Positions 5,770 through 7,008 of a stretch of DNA of 7,008 bases are shown here, in pieces. This stretch comes from an uncultured Ruminococcus sp. Lineage in GTDB: Bacteria; Bacillota; Clostridia; Oscillospirales; Ruminococcaceae. The translations under genes were made by a program, and so were the position numbers. Numbering within the stretch: the stretch's first letter is position 1; each line of letters starts with the position of its first letter. The stretch covers positions 1-7,008 of the forward strand of contig CALEPT010000065.1 in assembly GCA_937910385.1 (NCBI GenBank). The letters run 5' to 3'. The notes beneath the pieces are model-generated. The model worked only from the letters and a program-made list of their open reading frames with translations, did not search any database and had not been told where the DNA came from.

Positions 5770-7008
5770 TCACCCTCTTTTTAACTTCATGATCATATAT
5801 CTGGTCAATAGATACTCATAGCGGTAAAACATCTTGATGATGAGACGGCTTACCGTGACCGAACCGTAGTACCAATAGAAACCGTCAGTGGAATCTCTGT
5901 AAAACGGCTTGAAAATCAACAGCTCCTTCCGGAAGTCTAACGGCTTTCCGGACTGGACGATGCTCCGGTGATACTGTTCACCTACATCATCACAGAAGCG
6001 GTAACAGGATAACGCCATTGCTTCTGCCTCTGTCGGTGACAGCATCAGTTTCCGCAAGAGCCGCAATGCGATTGTCTTATGCCGGTTCTGATAGGTCAGT
6101 TTCTCATCAAACGTGCGTATCATCCGGTCGATCAGACACCGAAGCCGTTCGGACTTTTCGGACGGATTTTCCGCTTTTGCCAGAATCGGGATAATTTTCC
6201 CCTGATAGCTCTGGTAGCCCATTGTCATCCCGTGCGGTGCGCTGCAAATGCACTCCATGAGGTTGTGGGAAAACCATGATTTGACAAGCAGGTCATTCTC
6301 ATCAAACAGCCATGTCCGATAGACACTGGACGCCTTGCTTGGCGGCTTATCCAGCATTCCCATGTAGAAGCCGATGATTCTGGTCTGGATATGCTCACTG
6401 TCGAGCAGCCGCCGGAGCGTCATTTGCAGAGAACCGGTCCATCCTAAATCCACAATGCCGACCGTATCATAGTCCTGCATTTCTTCCTGCCGGAGATAGC
6501 CAATGGTATCGGAATAGGCAGCTTCTGACTTTTGAGACAGTATCTCACGGAACACCGCAGAGCCTCTGATCTTCGCACAGAAGCTGTCAAACTCCGATCT
6601 GCCCAATATGTTATGCTCTTGCTCACATGGAAAGGAAATGTCAGCATATAACCTCTTTCTCTCATCGGCATCAAAGCCGGCACGTTCCAGCGTACAATGG
6701 GCAGTTTGCCGGAATGCGTGAAGGAATAATCTTTCATAAGCCGATTCATCAAAGAATCGGTATGCTGCCATGCGGAGTGCATAGCGTGAACAAAAGAAGT
6801 AGGAGCAGATGATCCCGTTCTTTCTGGTCTTGCAGAGCGTTTCAGCGACATCGTGCATCAGATAGCCGTCCCTCGCCAGAAAGTACAGCCGTCTCATCCC
6901 CTGCTTTTCTGCCTCTGTCACGATCCACAGCGTATACAGTACGATCACAGGCGAGATGACATTCCATGCGATCCTGTCGAACGTGTCCCTGTACTCCGCA
7001 CCGGAAGC
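5770..7008 (-). CDS. COG5610-like protein, C-terminal domain (5' end outside the window)
   Basis: The frame stays open to the right edge, giving 412 visible residues. A GTG at 6946-6948 is not taken as the start, because upstream codons (EYRDTFDRIAWNVISPV) continue without a stop and fit the segment before the RDGY motif in its paralogue. Shared marks are RLYFLARDGYLMHDVAE, FFCSRYALRMAA and VGIVDLGWTGSLQMTL, matching the RDGY, SRxA and VDxGWxGS motifs of the second half of the HAD protein two genes downstream. A HAD domain may lie beyond the edge. The function of this domain is not established; its repeated presence beside glycosyltransferases suggests work on a glycan, its nucleotide sugar or a modifying group, but that is inference. 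The C-terminus is rich in Arg, Lys and Tyr (FYRYEYLLTRYMIMKLKRG) and could sit on the membrane surface. It appears to be the upstream gene of the operon as seen here. Confidence 0.8.
   Translation of the reverse strand, partial: ASGAEYRDTFDRIAWNVISPVIVLYTLWIVTEAEKQGMRRLYFLARDGYLMHDVAETLCKTRKNGIICSYFFCSRYALRMAAYRFFDESAYERLFLHAFRQTAHCTLERAGFDADERKRLYADISFPCEQEHNILGRSEFDSFCAKIRGSAVFREILSQKSEAAYSDTIGYLRQEEMQDYDTVGIVDLGWTGSLQMTLRRLLDSEHIQTRIIGFYMGMLDKPPSKASSVYRTWLFDENDLLVKSWFSHNLMECICSAPHGMTMGYQSYQGKIIPILAKAENPSEKSERLRCLIDRMIRTFDEKLTYQNRHKTIALRLLRKLMLSPTEAEAMALSCYRFCDDVGEQYHRSIVQSGKPLDFRKELLIFKPFYRDSTDGFYWYYGSVTVSRLIIKMFYRYEYLLTRYMIMKLKRG

Noticed and set aside
6946..6948. GTG as the start of the right-edge protein
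   Set aside because: The frame continues open to base 7008, with sequence that fits the region before the RDGY motif, and no ribosome binding site was seen; the gene is partial.

Overview
The window is the left end of a surface-polysaccharide (capsule or O-antigen-like) gene cluster next to a housekeeping locus. Only the 3' end of one gene, a glutamine-dependent NAD+ synthetase (nadE), reads on the + strand. Everything else reads on the - strand as a tight run with gaps of 4-13 bases or short overlaps: a COG5610-like protein cut by the right edge, a family 2 glycosyltransferase, a second COG5610-like HAD protein, an ABC-2 polysaccharide permease (Wzm/TagG type), its ATPase (Wzt/TagH type) and a UDP-galactopyranose mutase (Glf). 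Clear Shine-Dalgarno sequences precede most starts, and GTG starts occur. This and the protein types suggest a Gram-positive-type anaerobe such as a gut or rumen Clostridia member. Taxonomy cannot be fixed from the window, and the left end may have a different ancestry.

Region by region: 1-254 is the nadE tail; 255-330 is a short convergent gap with a perfect 10-bp hairpin; 331-1647 is one open frame made of two unrelated proteins. Its first ~338 codons are Glf and its last ~95 codons are the C-terminal end of a purine nucleoside phosphorylase. 1661-3202 is the very AT-rich transporter pair; 3199-4836 is a HAD protein lacking its first catalytic motif; 4824-5765 is the glycosyltransferase; 5770-7008 is a partial protein sharing a domain with the HAD protein.

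How the genes would work together: Glf turns UDP-galactopyranose into UDP-galactofuranose, the GT2 enzyme adds a sugar to a lipid-linked glycan, and Wzm-Wzt exports the finished chain across the membrane. The two COG5610-like proteins are commonly found in such loci, but their biochemical role is not established.

The most notable result is that two joints look broken. Glf has lost its C-terminal FAD/UDP-binding segment and carries a phosphorylase tail instead, with a sharp change in isoleucine codons at the joint (0 of 20 ATA before, 7 of 9 ATA after). The HAD protein starts just after the place where its DxD nucleophile motif should be, has no ribosome binding site, and overlaps the glycosyltransferase end by 13 bases. 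Both fit deletions or recombination in a mosaic capsule locus; an assembly chimera must also be excluded. No promoter, RNA gene, CRISPR array, insertion sequence or gene-free stretch over 300 bases was seen.
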